A stretch of 64,000 bases of DNA from Chaenocephalus aceratus (Eukaryota; Chordata; Actinopteri; Perciformes; Channichthyidae): contig CM043790.1 of NCBI GenBank assembly GCA_023974075.1, positions 124,001-188,000 of the forward strand, read 5' to 3'. A program made the position numbers and the translations under genes. Shown one piece after another: positions 23,213 to 34,740 of this stretch (the stretch's first letter is position 1; each line of letters begins with the position of its first letter). Under the pieces are notes generated by a model. The model was not told where the DNA came from and did not search any database. It saw only the letters and a program-made list of their open reading frames with translations.

Positions 23213-24266
23213 CAGTGGTTGTCAAACTTTTTCTGTCAGGCCCCCCCTTTGGAGAAAAATAAAAGTCGGGCCCCCCCCGACACAAATAGTCAGGCTCAGT
23301 GGCGGCGCCTGAGATTTGTTTTGGGGGTGCTGTGGGGTAGCTTGACGTTTCATAGAGGGTGCTCAAACATTTAGGGTTTCCCATTAATGTACCGGGCGCT
23401 ACAGAGGAACATTCTACTGCAACACCACACACAGTGTACCCACGACAGTTACAATGAAGGCTCGATAATCAGCTCACGGCATATAGGTGTAAGCAGGGGT
23501 AAAGTGCTATTTTCATAGGTGGTGTGTGGACCTCACATAGGGGGGTCCGGGGGCAAGCTCCCCCGGGAAGATTTTAAATATTGAAGTTAAAAGCATCAAT
23601 CTGGTGAACTTTGAGAGCTAAATGAAGAGATCTATGGATACATCTCTCAACACCCAGATGAAACAGAACTGTAAACAGATTTACTTTTTCTTTATGGATA
23701 TTTTACAAATCACTCCCCTTTTAAACTTTATTCATTTTTTAATGTCATATAGTATTTCATACTTGTTTTTCATTTATTCTCTTATTTTTTTATAACCATA
23801 ATGATCATATAAACGTGTGCCTCGGAAATAATTGTTTACATTAATGGTGACCAAAACGTTTGAGACCCACTGAGATAACACTCAGAGAGTCCTTTAGCTC
23901 ACTGAGCCTCTCAGTCTGACAGGAGAGGACTCTCCTCCACTTTGTTGTTTTAACTCCTTATATCCGTTAGCGTAGCTCGCTAGCACCAGAAGCTAACAAC
24001 AACGATCTCCGGTACCGGTGCGCTCTCTCTCTCGCGCACACACACAAAATGGCTCGTTCCACACACACACAGAGCCGAGTTTTAATGAAACACACAGACC
24101 CAGACGTAATAGTACTGTATCATATTATTTTCGAATCAATAATTTTTCAAAATATGATATATATATTTTTTTTATATATATATATATTTTTTTTATAACC
24201 ATTTTTCCTCCTGGTCTCTCGCGCCCCCCCTGTCATGCCTCTGCGCCCCCACTTTGAGAACCACTG
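23213..24266. mobile_element. Non-autonomous hAT element, 1,054 bp, 8-bp TSD
   Basis: The ends cagtggttgtcaaac and tttgagaaccactg are typical hAT inverted repeats. They are flanked by a perfect 8-bp duplication agttaagg (23205-23212 and 24267-24274). No transposase. The interior segment around 23520-23780 (gtgtggacctcacata, then a block with gcatcaatctggtg) is related to 44693-44980 and, in its later part, 33385-33600. Confidence 0.92.
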
Positions 24267-24284
24267 AGTTAAGGTGAGTTCCAG

Positions 24285-24410
24285 GCAGTGTTGGGTGTAA
24301 CGTGTTACAGTATGGAGTTTCAATAACGTATCTTTGCCGTACGAAGTAACGTAACGCATTACTAATGCAGTTCGGGTAACTACTACCCTAGCTTCAACAC
24401 AGTCACGGAT
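24285..24410 (+). mobile_element. DNA-transposon end fragment (TAACG-rich)
   Basis: The block cagtgttgggtgtaacgtg followed by repeated gtaacg motifs resembles the terminus of a common fish DNA transposon. The other end was not found. Confidence 0.35.
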
Positions 24411-24726
24411 GCTGCCCCATCCGCTGGTTTCGGGGGGTTTCTTTCAGGGGAAAAGAGAAGTTCATGTAAGATGATAGAAGACAGTCGTAATCACCCAATC
24501 AAGTATATCAGCATCTATGACTCACCCTGGCACACTTAACTGCTAATTAAGCTAGACTATATCATGGGTCATGTTTCAGTATTTAACTAGGCTAAGTGTA
24601 TGTTTTTTCTACGTGCACCCTGCACTTCATTCATATTCTTGGGTTCATGCTCACCTGGCTCGTGTTAAGCCAGGTTATGATATTCATGCATCACTGTCCT
24701 CAAGCTAACAGCTCTCGTACATTACA

Positions 24727-25060
24727 TTGTCTACATATCCCTCTTCGCCCGGACATTGGCTCCTGCTGCCAATCCAAGATCTCTTCAGTTTACCTCTGGT
24801 AAATATGCATATAACTGGTGGTGGTGTCTTAATAGCATATCAGGGCTTTCGTTCAGATAGGCCAGGGCAAGGCATTTCTCCCTCATCCCAGCAACTCGGA
24901 CGGTGGTCCTCCTCCGCCTTCATATCCCACATTCGCCCGGACATCAGTGCGTGCCGGCTATCCAAAGTCTCAAACACTAAACTTGGTAATTATGCCTATA
25001 ACTGGTGGTGGTTTCATAGCACGTCAGCATGTATACGTGTCACTGTGTTCATGTTTAACT
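24727..25060 (+). pseudogene. Ngaro-like tyrosine recombinase C-terminal remnant
   Basis: In the frame open from 24727, residues at about 52-70 read SQQLGRWSSSAFISHIRPD. This matches the end of Ngaro-type tyrosine recombinases, where (L)GRWSS precedes the catalytic tyrosine; here the position holds Phe (AFISHIRP), so the nucleophile seems to be lost. The upstream active-site Arg and the HxxR motif are not visible. Two half-similar copies of this segment lie in tandem (about 24735-24830 and 24945-25020, both with ataactggtggtggt). The frame then runs into the 45-bp minisatellite, which is not original coding sequence. Confidence 0.55.
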
Positions 25061-25069
25061 TCGCATGTC

Positions 25070-25860
25070 AGGCTGTGACCTCCGGGTCTGCGTCATGTTT
25101 AACCCTGCGCGTGCAGGTTGCGGCCAGTGGGTCAGCGTCACGTTTAACCCTGCGCGTGCAGGTTGCGGCCAGTGGGTCAGCGTTCACGTTTAACCCTGCG
25201 CGTGCAGGTTGCGGCCAGTGGGTCAGCGTCATGTTTAACCCTGCGTGTGCAGGTTGCGGCCAGTGGGTCAGCGTCACGTTTAACCCTGCGCGTGCAGGTT
25301 GCGGCCAGTGGGTCAGCGTCACTGTTTAACCCTGCGTGTGCAGGTTGCGGCCAGTGGGTCAGCGTCACGTTTAACCCTGCGTGTGCAGGTTGCGGCCAGT
25401 GGGTCAGCGTCACGTTTAACCCTGCGTGTGCAGGTTGCAGCAGTGGGTCAGCGTCATGTTTAACTCTGCGTGTGCAGGTTGCGGCCAGTGGGTCAGCGTC
25501 ATGTTTTAACCCTGCGTGTGCAGGTTGCAGCAGTGGGTCAGCGTCATGTTTAACCCTGCGTGTGCAGGTTGCAGCAGTGGGTCAGCGTCCATGTTTAACC
25601 CTGCGTGTGCAGGTTTGCGGCCAGTGGGTCAGCGTCATGTTTAACCCTGCGCGTGCAGGTTGCAGCAGTGGGTCAGCGTCATGTTTAACCCTGCGTGTGC
25701 AGGTTGGCCAGGGTCAGCGTATGTAACCTGGTGTGCAGGTGCGCAGTGGGTCAGCGTCATGTTTAACCCTGCGTGTGCAGGTTGCGGCCAGTGGGTCAGC
25801 GTCATGTTTAACCCTGCGTGTGCAGGTTGCGGCCAGTGGGCCTGCGTCATGTTTAAACCC
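25070..25860 (+). repeat. 45-bp minisatellite, about 17 units
   Basis: The unit contains ttgcggccagtgggtcagcg then tcatgtttaaccctgcgtgt and gcagg. Most units are 45 bp, so 15-residue repeats run open in several frames on both strands; some units are 44 bp (gcagcagtgg instead of gcggccagtgg). The right end has degraded units (25700-25760). ORFs here are a by-product of unit length and are not called as genes. Confidence 0.95.
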
Positions 25861-25997
25861 CGCTAGGCCAGGCATTAACCCATGGCTGGCGTTCACATAA
25901 GCCCGGCAGCGATTCCGGTATTCTCATCATGTTCCCGCGTTAATCTCTCATTCATCGACAGATCTCCGCAGTCAGCCCGTAAGGGGGGAAATGCTTC

Positions 25998-26536
25998 TGT
26001 GACGGGGCTCTATTTCTCCGTTCAAAAACACTGGCGTAGTCGGTTGGGTTAAGCTCCAAAAACACTTTATATCAGCAGCAACAAAAAAATAACGAAACAG
26101 CACACCTTACACAAACAAAATAAAAGACCAAAACAAAACGTCCATCACTCATCAGAGTAGACATGTTCTGTTTGTTGCCTTCTCTGCAACAAACTCCCCA
26201 AACATGTCCCAGCTGTTGCTTCACTGCAACATTCTTCCGAGTGCCCCCTCCAGGGCCAAACCCCGTCCCTTATGAGCCCGTAGCCCCCGCCCACAGGCTG
26301 ACAGTCAACAGGTGACACAATTAGCTCAAACCCACATTTCAACATACACATCCGACCAAACATAAAACAGGTTAACCACCTCTTAACATAATCATTTAAC
26401 AAAAATAACAAACACACAAGAAACAATACATTGCATTGTTTCTTTTGACGGAAGACAGCAGGAAATGTTTGGTGTGTGTGTGTGTGTGTCGGCTGTCAGT
26501 GGCGGAGTCAGTCACTCTGTGACCCGCTCCGTCACA
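25998..26536. mobile_element. Solo LTR, 539 bp, 5-bp TSD gcttc
   Basis: It begins tgtgacggggc, ends gctccgtcaca (TG...CA) and is flanked by the 5-bp duplication gcttc (25993-25997 and 26537-26541). Length and ends fit a solo LTR left after recombination between two LTRs. No internal retrotransposon genes are present. It includes a short (GT)n tract at about 26469-26488. Confidence 0.75.
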
Positions 26537-26568
26537 GCTTCACATCTCAGTACTTCATACTTCACTTC

Positions 26569-26745
26569 TTTGGGGGTTCATCGGAGCGGTTTTCCCCTCC
26601 TGAATGATCACCCTGCAAACCGGGGCCTAATCGCCAAACATCATTTCATTCACTTGTAGTAATCCGTCAATCACTATTCTCTCATATCAGGCGTCCCGGT
26701 AATAAACATGTATTTCATACATCACGTCTCTCCTGATTGAAATTA
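26569..26745 (+). repeat. Ngaro-like repeat B1
   Basis: It runs from gggttcatcggagcgg to ctctcctgattgaaat and is directly followed by A2. It matches B2 (27026-27148 and 27903-27936). Confidence 0.75.
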
Positions 26746-26905
26746 AGCTTAGCGCAAGTTCATGAGGAAGACCAATCCTCTGGTGTTACACGTCATTTCA
26801 ATACTCTCTCCTCTCTCAATAAGTGATCGGGGGCGTTACTCCCCAGCTAGCCAATCATCGCACCCGCTAACCCCTTTAAATCTGCTCTTCCTCTCTGTCA
26901 GGCGT
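26746..26905 (+). repeat. Ngaro-like repeat A2
   Basis: A direct copy of A1 with a small insertion (gaggaagaccaatcctctg). Its contact with B1 gives the expected circle-junction structure. Confidence 0.75.
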
Positions 26906-27148
26906 CACGCACAACCCTCCTCCACCCCTTCGCCTCCTGTCTCCTAATACAGGGCCAAGCTAAAACCTTCTCCCTTCAGAACCGGACCGAACCACTTATC
27001 ACCACCACTAGTGTCTAGACCCCGGGGGGTTCATCGGAGCGGTTTTCCCCTCCTGAATGATCATCCTGCAAACCGTTGCCTAATCGGCAAAAACATTATT
27101 TCATCACTTGTAGTAATCCGTCAATCACTATTCCCTCATATCATACAT

Positions 27149-27902
27149 AAATTACATTTAGCTGACGCTTTATCCAGAGCGACTTACAATAAGTACATTC
27201 GACCAGGAAGACACAACCTTGAAGAAAACAGAATCATATAAGTACATCAAGGTTTCAAAGAGCCAAACATTTCAAGTGCGACTCAACAGTCTTTGTTAGT
27301 ATATAAGTGCTCTGTTAGCAGTTCTTTGTTAGTATATAAGTACTCTGTTAGCAGTTTCTTTGTTAGTATATAAGTACTCTGCTTTAGCAGTTCTTTGTTA
27401 GTATATAAGTACTCTGTTAGCAGTTCTTTGTTAGTATATAAGTACTCTGTTAGCAGTTTCTTTGTTAGTATATAGTGCTCTGTTAGCAGTTCTTTGTTAG
27501 TATATAGTACTCTGTTAGCAGTTCTTTGTTAGGATATAAGTCCCTTTTGTTTAGTATATAAGTGCTCTGTTAGCAGTTTCTTTGTTAGTATATAAGTACC
27601 TCTGTTAGCAGTTCTTTGTTAGTATATAAGTACTCTGTTAGCAGTTCTTTGTTAGTATATAAGTCCTTTGGTAGTATATAAGTGCTCTGTTATCAGTGTC
27701 TTTGTTAGTATATAAGTACTTACTCTGTTAGCAGTTCTTTGTTAGTATATAATGTACTCTGTTAGCATTCTTTGTTTAGTATATAAGTAAGTCTTTTTAG
27801 TATATCAGTTCTGTTAGCGTTTTGGTAGTATATAAGTAGCTCTGTTAGCAGTTCTTTGTTAGTATATAAGTGCTCTGTTAGCAGTTCTTTGTTAGTAATT
27901 AT
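27149..27902 (+). mobile_element. Insertion in B2: dispersed fish repeat plus minisatellite
   Basis: It starts with a block seen widely in fish genomes (acatttagctgacgcttta, ccagagcgacttacaa; a second copy is at 38279-38345) and then passes into the 33-bp minisatellite. The class of the founding repeat is not known to me. Confidence 0.5.
27265..27895 (+). repeat. 33-bp minisatellite, about 18 units
   Basis: The unit contains tctttgttagtatataagta then ctctgttagcagt. Units vary by small indels and by gctctg/actctg, and several in the middle are degraded. No coding value. Confidence 0.95.
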
Positions 27903-27936
27903 ATCGCTCGATACATCACGTCTCTCCTGATTGAAA

Positions 27937-30529
27937 TGTAATTAGGGACCAATTGAACAAAGTCTGTTGGAGTTACACCAACTTCCTGTTTCTTGGAAAC
28001 TAATCCTAACGGCTGCCTCGCCACGGCAAGGTGGTTCCGTGAAAACTCCTGATTTGAATACCTTTTCTTTGTCTGTCTCTCTAGACAAACTCCTCAAAGT
28101 ACAGCACCTGCAAAAGGGGATGAATTATCAAAGCTAGCTGGATAAATATAACAAAATATGTCACAGGGTTAGAGGGGTACTTTCTGTTGAAGCTGTTGCC
28201 TTTTCCTCTTTTGTCTTGAGGACAGAGAGCACGAAGAGGCTGTGGGGAGTCCACACAGAGGGCTGATGCTGTGGCACACGGAGCGGAGCTCGTGTTACAC
28301 TCAGCTGACGCAACTCATGAGTCAAATAAATACTCACCTCTTCATACTGGCAAGTAAGTGGGACCAGTCTACATCAGGGTTAAAAGAAGAGTAGTGGTGG
28401 ACATACTAATGATTTAAAGAATATATATATACATATATATATATAATAAACTGCCAGCAGACCAAACTCAGTTCCCGGAGATCTCAAAGGAGAGCTGTGT
28501 AGGATGTAGCTGTGTTTGTTCTGGGGCTACTGCAGAACAATGGTGGTAACATAACAACATGGTAAACTCTGTGAAAGAAGATATTAAAAGGTCAAAGTTA
28601 ATTAAATCACAACAATTGATAGTTTGAGGGGATTACACTGAGGACAACATAATGAACAACTGGAATAACAGCTATGATGTTCCATCTCCACAAATAGCCC
28701 CCCTGCTCTTTTAGGAATTGAAATCCTACAAAAGAACATGGTTAACGTTGAGCACCGACAGAGAGTGTTATTCAGCAATGCAGGTTGAGAAAAACTGGCT
28801 CATTCTTAAAGAGATCTTGTTCAGACATGCTTGATTTGACCAGCAGTGTCTTTGGTAAAGGTAAAGTGGCCACACGTGACTGTTGCTCATTCCTGTTGGT
28901 CTCTTGTATCTGGGCTGACACTGCTGTACCGTCATACGGAGCAAGCATGTGACCAAGGGCTGATAACAACGTTGGGCCTGTGTCCACATAGGGCCTTTTC
29001 TGGTGGTGCTGGCAGGACGTGAGCAGAGCCTCCGCCCAGCATTTCAAATAACGCCAATCTATTTATTATTGTTTCTATGACAATATTTCTAAAGCAAATA
29101 TCCGCTGTTCAAATACTGAGTAGCTTCACCCCCTTTGATTAAAGTATCTGTTCGTGCTAATACATATATTATGTTTCACCATGAACATCAACAGGAAGAT
29201 TCTTGCTCTTAGAACTTGTATGAATGAACTTCAGCTTAACCCACATGCGGAGAAAAAAGTACAACACTTACAACATTCAACATTCAGGGTCCACTCGGAT
29301 CATCCGCTCCAACTAAGCGGCATTAGGTCTTTGTAAAGAAAGTCTTCTGTCTGAAGGACATTGGCACAAACAAAGCTTCTCTATGGTGATGTACCCAGCA
29401 CTTTTTTGAATAAGTAGAATATCTTCAAGTCAAACGCACTTGGAACCGCCACACACAAAATGCTGCTCAAGGAAAAAAGCAGCTGGATGCAGTATTTCCT
29501 TGAGGCGGGAGACATTGTGACAGCATCTGCTCTCCTCCTGATTGGAACAAAATTGAAGAAAAGATGCTGCGCATAGAATCGAGCATACGTAAGACGGGCC
29601 TGCTGTGAACAATAACAGAATATTTTCAGTCCTCATTATATTTATTATGTACTTCACACTACAAAGTCTCAGTAGTAGGCAGAAGCAGTCCACTGTTCTT
29701 GATCAAAAAGGTCACCTTCGCTTTGTTTCTAAATATGACATGTTTGTCTATACTCATAACATTACACTGTGTCTCCAGCAGTGTACAGCTCCGGCTCCCG
29801 CCCTCAGCAGCGTCACCTGTATGCCGCTGGGGGCGGCCTCAGATTCGAACGCCTCTGCCCTCTCTGTCTTCCCGAGATCTCCCCCAAGCTGAACTTCACA
29901 GCGGACACAGGATCTTCTGCTCAGCTGGCCAGGTTAAACGATTCACTGAAAACAGTCAGTCCCTCGATATCATGGCAATGATTCATGGCTTTTAAACTAT
30001 TCCACTGGTAACTCATGGCACTTTTGTTCAATGAACATGAAGCCAGTGTGCCAACAACCAAAATGCCACTGAAAAGCCCATGAATTATCGGTCACACATT
30101 TGATTACAAAGGTCCTTTACCCTTGTATTATGTTCACATTTGCACCTGGTGGTACTGTTCGGGTCAAATGTACAGGAGGCATTATTTATGTTTAAAATAA
30201 AATGCAAACATTAAAAATAAACATATAAAGTCGCTAATAAATATTTTCTTTATCTTAATTCCTAACTGTAGCATTTATGATGAATGTTTCCAAATACTCT
30301 CTGCTAGATCACTTTCGTTATAACTTATGTTCAAATCCACATCCAAAATAATAAAGACTTGGAATACATATTCAGGCAAATCCAGCAACATACAAATTGA
30401 CTCTTCCTCTTAATGTTTATTATTTTGAACATATGTTTACTTTATCTTATTTATAAAGCCGCAGACAAAACACAGGTTTGAACAGCACGGAAAACACCTA
30501 AATCAAATGTTGTGTTTTGAAGAAGTATA
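27937..30529. other. Gene-free intronic stretch
   Basis: It holds a short AT dinucleotide tract (about 28420-28450) and no recognised transposon. Around 29775-29935 a GC-richer segment is bounded by ctccagcag and could look like an exon, but neither strand gives a recognised protein. It is taken as intron of the liprin gene. Confidence 0.4.
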
Positions 30530-30550
30530 TCTCTGTGTGTGTGTGTGTGC

Positions 30551-30588
<38 letters not shown>

Positions 30589-30872
30589 GGTGTGTGGGTG
30601 TGTGGTGGGTGTGTGGTGTTGTTGTGTGTGTGTGTTGTGGTGTGTGTGTGTGTGTGTGTGGGTGTGTGCGTATGTGGGTGTGTGCTGTGGTGTTGTGTGT
30701 GTGTGGTGTGTGGTGTGTGGTGTGGGTGGGTGTGTGTGTGTGTGTGTGTGTGGGTGTGGGTGTGGGTGTGTGCGTATGTGGGTGTGTGTGTAGTGTGTGG
30801 GTGTGTGGGTGTGTGTGTGTGTGTGTGGGTGCGGTGTGTGTGTGCGTATGTGTGTGTGTGTGTGTATGTGGG

Positions 30873-30903
<31 letters not shown>

Positions 30904-30930
30904 TGTGGGTGTGTGTGTGTGTGTGTGGGT

Positions 30931-30982
<52 letters not shown>

Positions 30983-30995
30983 GGGGTGTATGTGT
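30530..30995. repeat. Long imperfect (TG)n tract beside a splice donor
   Basis: About 465 bp of TG with many GG, TT and GCGTATG interruptions. On the transcript (minus) strand it is CA-rich and starts about 8 nt after the donor of the liprin exon at 31003-31116. The open frames across it are spurious. Confidence 0.97.
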
Positions 30996-31002
30996 GCATT
31001 AC

Positions 31003-31116
31003 CTGTTGCAGCATCACCTCTGTAGAGGCCAACTTTTGCCGGTGTTCCTCCAGAGAACTTTCTAGGTCTCTGATCTTCTCTCCCTGGGCCTTCACCTGGT
31101 CTGTCAGAATGCTCAC
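31003..31116 (-). CDS. ppfibp2: Liprin-beta (PPFIBP2-like) exon B, 38 codons
   Basis: A minus-strand exon of 114 nt between the acceptor ctgatccttcag and the donor CAG|GTAATG. It encodes VSILTDQVKAQGEKIRDLES followed by SLEEHRQKLASTEVMLQQ, a heptad-rich coiled coil. The run LTDQVxAQGEKIRDLE is a signature of vertebrate liprin-beta 1 and 2. It joins in frame to exon A (…ESLVLQ) upstream and exon C (ELMSRTSLETQ…) downstream, reproducing the known protein order. The segment mediates coiled-coil assembly of the scaffold. Only a few bases separate the donor from a long CA-rich tract in the transcript, a place where CA-binding splicing factors such as hnRNP L can act; that regulation is inference. 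Confidence 0.9.
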
Positions 31117-31295
31117 CTGAAGGATCAGAATCCGATCAGAACCAGAATACCTTTATTAGTCCCACAGAGGGGAGATGTACATAGTTATAGCCGAAAACAG
31201 TATGTTTGTTAGGACGCAGTGAGAGACAGAGCTGAATTGACCAGCGGCAGATGAACACACACACGGAAGGTCTCTGTTTGCAAACACAACCAGAG

Positions 31296-31560
31296 ACATG
31301 GAAACACCCACACTGATGGAAACACCCACACTGATGGAAACACCCACACTGATGGAAACACCCACACTGATGGAAACACCCCTACTGATGGAAACACCCA
31401 CACTGATGGAAACACCCCACACTGATGAAACCCACAATGAGGAAACACCCACACTGAATGGAAACGGAACCCACACTGATGGAACACCCACTGATGGAAA
31501 CCCACACTGATGGAAACACCACACTGATGGACACCCCACGGATGGAAAACACCCACATTC
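31296..31560 (+). repeat. 18-bp minisatellite, about 14 units
   Basis: The unit is atggaaacacccacactg. The left units are exact; those after about 31410 carry indels. It lies upstream (transcript sense) of exon B by about 180 bp. The METPTL/VSISVG peptides read across it are not genes. Confidence 0.95.
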
Positions 31561-32570
31561 ATACAGAAACAGACCAAAACAGTTGTTTTGCTAACTTGTT
31601 CTGTTGGAAACACAACCATCTTTTTTGCAAACACACAACAAATACGCACATGCATACACAAACATACATGCACGTGTGTGCACACACACACACGCCATGT
31701 CTCTTTGTCTTCCTTCACGCCACACACACACATTCCTCCATGCAACCTCAAACAATTGCACATTTACTACAATCTCCTTACGACGCATTGAGCCCTGTGA
31801 ACCAGTGCACACCCTGCACGTCTCCTGTTGGCAGAGCTCTGCCAGATCCCTGAAGGAGCACATTACTGTTCACCACGGCTCCTCTAACTGTGAGCCCTGC
31901 AGCAGGACCCACAGCATGCTGGCAGCTAACAGTCATGACTTCAGACACGGTGGTTGTTTTGCACCTAAAACATCCAATTGACCATTTCCTGACTAATGTA
32001 ATCTATATCTTATATGTTAAGTTGTGTAGTACCACAAAGCAATGAAAAGACAAAGCAGGGCTTTGATATGACTGTATAAACCCCTAAGATTGAAAATAAA
32101 GATGCTTACCTCTTCGGGCTCTGCTGCTGAGCTACACACAGTAAACAGTCCCTACTGGGAGTGAGTGTATGCTGACACAGAGTGCTTACGGAGAGGCATG
32201 TGAATGAAAGTAAAGCAAATAACCTGAAGCAGGCAACCTGTCAACAGACAGTGACATGTTGTGTCAGCGAAGCCCCTGTCACCTTGTATGCCAACCAATC
32301 ACAGCTGGTCCTTGATGCAGAATGTGTAACTAGTAGGTGTGTAAATGAGTGAGTGAGAGACAACTTGAAACCAGTCATCCATGGGGCTCTGCACTCGCTT
32401 TCATTGTTGTATTTTGGGTTTCGACAATAACAATTGTACATGCTTTCATGGTCAAAACGGAATATACCTGTATATGTCTAAAACGTGATGTGTTGCTGCC
32501 TGTCTCTTCAAGCCCCCATCGCGGAAAAGGCTCAGTTTTTCTGATTGGTCAGTGCTCCTCTGGGCCCTTA
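31561..32570. other. Gene-free intronic stretch
   Basis: No recognised element apart from short CA tracts around 31680-31730. Confidence 0.4.
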
Positions 32571-33264
32571 TGGCGCATTTCCACTGCAGGGCCTCGCTCG
32601 GCTAGTACGGTATAGTTAGACCTTGGTAGGCCAGGCTCACTTTATGCTGCGTTTCCATTACAGTTTAGTAGCTGGGGCAGTAACTATAGTAACGCAGTGT
32701 AGGCGGAGCCGTGACGTCATCTTCAATACGAACCACAGAAAACCAAAACACCAGCCGTTAGCTCTTAGCCCTCAGAGCTCACAGCTCCTCATATCTTGTT
32801 CAGAAACTAGACAAAAGTTAAACAGTCCAAACCACAGGACTGCCTGAGTCATGGAGAATACAGTCGCTGGTTTATTTATGTCTGTAGGCCGTTGTTGTGA
32901 TTGTGGACGGTCGGAGCATATACTGCGTTAGCCGATCTCCATTCAGAAACACGCATTTAAAAAAGTGTTTCGCCTGCCGTCTGTCTGCAGACTTGTCAAA
33001 GCATTAATTCATGGTTTTTACTAACCGGTATCAGTATGTTGTTACGTCCGCATCATTTAGAACGTGTATTACAATTAAATCACGGTCAAATATGTTCATC
33101 TTGTTGTAGTTGTAGCCCCCTTGCCAGCGGTTCTCTCTCTAGTTTAGCATGCTCAGCCCGACTCAGCCTGGTTGTTGGCCCGCTAAGAACCTGGATTTTA
33201 TGGGGCCGGAAAAACTGTGAAATAGTACCCGCTAGCCGGTACTACGCCAAGTGGAAACACACCA
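32571..33264. mobile_element. MITE of 694 bp flanked by TA
   Basis: The inverted ends tggcgcatttccac and gtggaaacacacca, continuing inwards through related ggctagtacgg / ccggtactac blocks, are flanked by TA (32569-32570 and 33265-33266). No coding capacity. TA duplication suggests a Tc1/mariner- or PIF-type source. Confidence 0.65.
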
Positions 33265-33384
33265 TAGACGGGCCGTGCACGAACCCGCCTCGGCCACCAC
33301 TGCGTCAGGCCATTGTGTCCTTGGCAAGACACTTCACCCACATTTACTCATATGAAAGGGAGCTGTATACTTTTCAATAATCCA

Positions 33385-33735
33385 AAATCTGTAGAATATG
33401 ATCACAACCAATAACAAATCATTTAAACTTGTTTTATTCTTATCTTATGTTACCTAGTTAGTATTCTTTATTTTTCTTTATGCATATTTGACTAATCACT
33501 CCCCTTTCAAACAGTTTTTTTTTTGCTGTCCTATAGTACACATTGGAATGATTTCTTACTTATTTTTTACATCTATATTAAATAGTTAAAGGTGTGCTCT
33601 CTCTCGCTCTCTCTCTGTCTCACTCGCTCACAGAGGCTGTGTGGCCACGGATTATTATTTTAATGTATTAAAAAAAAAAAGTTGGCTGGTGCCCGTAGCA
33701 GCGCCGCTGCTGAATGTATATAGGGGGAAACACTG
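33385..33735 (+). mobile_element. hAT-derived fragment with one end
   Basis: Its interior resembles 44790-45000 (blocks cttatcttatgttacctag and gtcctatagtacacattgg). The right end ggggggaaacactg-like (33722-33735) looks like a hAT terminus. The left end is missing or unrecognised. Confidence 0.45.
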
Positions 33736-33764
33736 CACAGTAAATGACTTTTACATGTCTAATA

Positions 33765-33845
33765 TGTGTAATGTGTAATTGTTAAGCGCTTTGAGCACCT
33801 GCAAAAGTGCTCTAGTAAAAATGTGATGCATATTATTATTATATA
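33765..33845 (+). repeat. LINE-type 3' tail (L2-like)
   Basis: The block gttaagcgctttgagcacct followed by a tattattattatat run. It resembles 22610-22680. Confidence 0.4.
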
Positions 33846-34740
33846 TTGGCAGGCTCTCCAACACGTCGATCGCGGTCAGCTTTTTCAGTAGCTCGCCGCT
33901 CGATTATCGATTATAGCGTTGCTTCTTGATTTTTCGGCCGCGGCTGGACAATAACGTTTTTTTATGTAGAATGTTTTCTGTCACACGAATATTCAAATTG
34001 GTCCGTGACCGCAGAGATCAAGGAGCAGACGTGACAGCGGCACAGCGACACCACACACGGAGCAGTCTGCCTTCTCCAGCAGCACCAGAACCAACAGCAG
34101 AATGACCCGCTCTGAATGAGGCCGCGTCGCTGCGGCTCAGAGGACACACCGGGAGGGATTTGTGGTTTTTAATAAAACACTCGTTATCGTCATGTCAGGT
34201 TTTTGGTGGATTTAATCAAGTCTTGGATAGCAGAGTATGAATGTCCTCTTGCTATTTTCAGTTCATAAATACTTGTGTAAAGTTTGTGAAGGCCTGAAGA
34301 AAGCTTCCGCGATCACCGTCTCCTCTCCCTTCCTCCAAACCCCGCCCCCCCCTGAAAATAATGAGTGACAGGCTGATAGTGACCCGATGGAAACTTTATT
34401 ATTCACTTAATCACTGATTGAGATGATGAAGCTAACTTAGTCTCATACATTCATGGGATTCATGTAACAGTAAAACAGAGAATAAGTGTGCACCCACATG
34501 CACAATACTCCTGTTGTCTGCTGTGTTCAGACTCAAGTCCTGTGTGTGATGCCATATTCAGGACATTCAGTGTCCTTTTCTTTAAACAAAAGACCGTTGA
34601 AGCTGCAGCTAGACTGCAGAAGCATTCGTTTTTTGTTTTTTGAGGATGGAACAATTTCACACACAGATATAGGGAGGGTAGACATATACAGTTCATTTAT
34701 TATGGTTTATAATTTAATGTCAAGATGAAGAAGAAGAAAA

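Larger units (their letters stand above)
22333..27936 (+). mobile_element. Decayed Ngaro-like tyrosine-recombinase retrotransposon
   Basis: The repeat order is A1 (22333-22495), interior, B1 (26569-26745), A2 (26746-26905), B2 (27026-27148 plus 27903-27936). This is the split-direct-repeat layout of Ngaro elements, in which B1-A2 reproduces the end-to-end junction of a circular DNA. A tyrosine-recombinase remnant (LGRWSSSAFISHIRPD) lies at about 24880-24940. The interior has been invaded by a hAT (23213-24266), a 45-bp minisatellite and a solo LTR (25998-26536); B2 is split by an insertion (27149-27902). No reverse transcriptase is recognisable, so this is a dead copy. An alternative is two tandem, heavily altered LTRs. 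Confidence 0.6.
27026..27936 (+). repeat. Ngaro-like repeat B2, split by an insertion
   Basis: The first part (27026-27148) matches B1 up to ccctcatatcatacat. The match resumes at about 27903 with gatacatcacgtctctcctg and ends at 27936. The 750 bp between are foreign. Confidence 0.7.

Noticed and set aside
27149..27210. tRNA-derived SINE head
   Set aside because: No A and B box promoter pattern was found near the block; it is left as a dispersed repeat of unknown class.
29775..29935. GC-richer segment that could be an exon
   Set aside because: Several frames are open but none gives a recognised protein, and the minus strand (liprin sense) shows no liprin match.
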